In this document: positions 6,142 through 7,389 of the stretch, in pieces | How the letters are laid out: every line of letters begins with the position of its first letter | Position numbering within the stretch: position 1 is the stretch's first letter | Origin: Saprospiraceae bacterium | GTDB lineage: Bacteria > Bacteroidota > Bacteroidia > Chitinophagales > Saprospiraceae | Assembly: GCA_013002475.1 (NCBI GenBank) | Contig: JABDJM010000398.1 | Location: 1 to 7,389 of the forward strand | DNA: 7,389 nucleotides | Direction of reading: 5' to 3' | Position numbers and translations under genes: made by a program | Notes under the pieces: model-generated | Told to the model about the DNA's origin: nothing | The model's input: the letters and a program-made list of their open reading frames with translations, nothing else | Databases searched by the model: none

Positions 6142-7389
6142 TTAATTCAATGAAAATCTGACAGTTACCCCGGCTGAGGTGTTTGAAGTCGGGAACCCTA
6201 GACTTGTCTTTGGAGTCGTACTTCTGTGATCGAAAAACAACCTTACATTAAGCCTTTCACTGACATCATAATCGACTGATGGACTGATTGTCAAAGTCCG
6301 GGCTCCACGGGTCTCCTCTGAAAAATCCTGATCCAATGAGTGGTTTAAGGTTACATCATCCCGAAGAGCAAAATCGAATTGGAAGTTCAGATCGCTTCCT
6401 TTAGCAGTGCCCTGAGATTTATCATCCTCATTATCACTATCAGTTTTAGGCTTCCTGGATCGACGGGAAGAGTTTTTCTTTTTGCCTCCCTTTCCATAGA
6501 ACATAGGGATGTATACATTCTGCATAGTGTAACCAAATCCTACCACGTACTCTTCCGTTTGCTGTTCGCTTAGGACAAAGTTTGAGAAGCTCATGGACAG
6601 GTTCCTGGCTTTCTTGAAGTCCACATTGAAATCCATTCCTCCTTTGGTCTTTATGGAAAGTCCCAGCAAGGGAGAAAAGGCTTCATCGATCACCATGTTA
6701 GGTACCTGGAACCTGGAATAATAATTACTATTATCATCCTTCGCCTGAGGAAGATCATTATTGAAGGCCTGATCATTGTTGAAACTATTGACCGTTAGGG
6801 AAGAGCGATAACCATGGCTCAATTTTACGGATTGGAAGATATCACGAAGGTTGCCAATTTTGGTAAGCCCGTTGTAAGTAAGGTTCCAATTAATCCTTGG
6901 GAGAGTATTGAAAAGAGGTTTTGAAAAATCCTCATCAATTTCCATGGTATTCGCATCGAAGCCTGAATAGGCAGCAAGGAAAGCTGGTACCAAAACTGAC
7001 TCTTGTACCCGACCATAGCCTTCGGAATAGGCAACCTCTTCCTCATTATCATGTATACCAAAACCCAGCCTATTGGAAATTACGGCCCGGTTGTCTTCAA
7101 ACTCGGCAAAGAGATCATCCGTATCTCTGCCAAAGAGTGTCCGCATAGCAAAGTAACTGATCTCAAAGGATCCTATCGTTTGCAAATCACGGTGGTCGAA
7201 AGTTCCGGGAGGAACTCCTTCATCGTGAAAATCCTTAAAGAGGAGGAGCTTATTTTCATCAAAGCGCCGATTCGCTTCCAGCTCTATCCTAAAATCGTTG
7301 AAAGGTTCAAGTGATAACTTGGCATCAACATTCTGAGAGTAGCTTTGCGAAACCCTTTGATTCTGAAAGAGGTTTCCACTGATCCAACC
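6142..7389 (-). CDS. sprA: SprA, T9SS outer-membrane translocon, C-terminal part (5'-partial)
   Basis: C-terminal 415 residues of the very large (about 2,400 residues in Flavobacterium) outer-membrane beta-barrel through which T9SS cargo leaves the periplasm; needed for gliding motility where present. The frame is open to base 7389; a TTG at 7185 is internal. Recognition rests on the family's C-terminal pattern: PRINWNLTYNGL (about 164-175 of the fragment), HGYRSSLTVNSF (about 192-203), SDLNFQFDFALRDD, LNVRLFFDHR, and the terminal FPTSNTSAGVTVRFSLN with an aromatic-containing last beta strand. Most of the fragment has alternating beta-strand character. A Lys/Arg-rich then Asp/Glu-rich loop (about 299-331, bases 6397-6495) interrupts the strands. 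Here a two-component system follows sprA. Confidence 0.92.
   Translation of the reverse strand, partial: GWISGNLFQNQRVSQSYSQNVDAKLSLEPFNDFRIELEANRRFDENKLLLFKDFHDEGVPPGTFDHRDLQTIGSFEISYFAMRTLFGRDTDDLFAEFEDNRAVISNRLGFGIHDNEEEVAYSEGYGRVQESVLVPAFLAAYSGFDANTMEIDEDFSKPLFNTLPRINWNLTYNGLTKIGNLRDIFQSVKLSHGYRSSLTVNSFNNDQAFNNDLPQAKDDNSNYYSRFQVPNMVIDEAFSPLLGLSIKTKGGMDFNVDFKKARNLSMSFSNFVLSEQQTEEYVVGFGYTMQNVYIPMFYGKGGKKKNSSRRSRKPKTDSDNEDDKSQGTAKGSDLNFQFDFALRDDVTLNHSLDQDFSEETRGARTLTISPSVDYDVSERLNVRLFFDHRSTTPKTSLGFPTSNTSAGVTVRFSLN

Noticed and set aside
6142..7185. SprA-like protein starting at the TTG at 7185
   Set aside because: The frame continues without a stop to the window edge with SprA-like sequence, so the TTG is an internal Leu codon.

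Overview
The window suggests a member of the Bacteroidota (gliding or type IX secretion lineages such as Cytophagales or Flavobacteriales; I lean weakly to Cytophagales). The main reason is the C-terminal part of SprA, the giant outer-membrane translocon of the type IX secretion system (T9SS), which is confined to this phylum. Start codons lack Shine-Dalgarno sequences and sit behind A/T-rich leaders, and TAnnTTTG-type -7 elements can be found. Both are usual for Bacteroidota.

Layout: (1) 1-1821 (+) is the membrane AAA+ zinc protease FtsH, missing only its extreme N-terminus at the window edge. (2) 1818-3011 (-) is glutamyl-tRNA reductase HemA, which meets ftsH tail to tail; the two TAA stops share one TTAA. 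(3) 3012-3727 is a 716-base stretch without a credible gene but full of palindromes: two 87/88-bp GC-rich copies of one folded repeat, two longer hairpins with a shared core and different but still complementary stems, a duplicated hairpin arm next to a T-run, and several tiny triloop hairpins. (4) 3728-4462 (-) is an OmpR/PhoB-type response regulator. (5) 4507-6042 (-) is its membrane sensor histidine kinase, with a four-cysteine cluster in the extracytoplasmic domain. (6) 6142-7389 (-) is the C-terminal 415 residues of SprA, open at the right edge.

How the genes may work together: sprA, the kinase and the regulator are read in one direction with gaps of 99 and 44 bases. They could form one transcription unit, or the two-component pair could have its own promoter in the 99-base gap. 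That gap holds a TTTAAC-N5-TTTAAC direct repeat with 11-bp period, the geometry OmpR-family regulators bind, placed upstream of a candidate -7 element, so autoregulation is plausible. A 16-bp perfect hairpin at 3581-3618 is the best candidate for ending this unit. hemA probably has its own promoter just upstream of its TTG start. FtsH and HemA are housekeeping functions (membrane protein quality control; first committed step of tetrapyrrole synthesis). The most unusual part of the window is the structured repeat island between hemA and the regulator.
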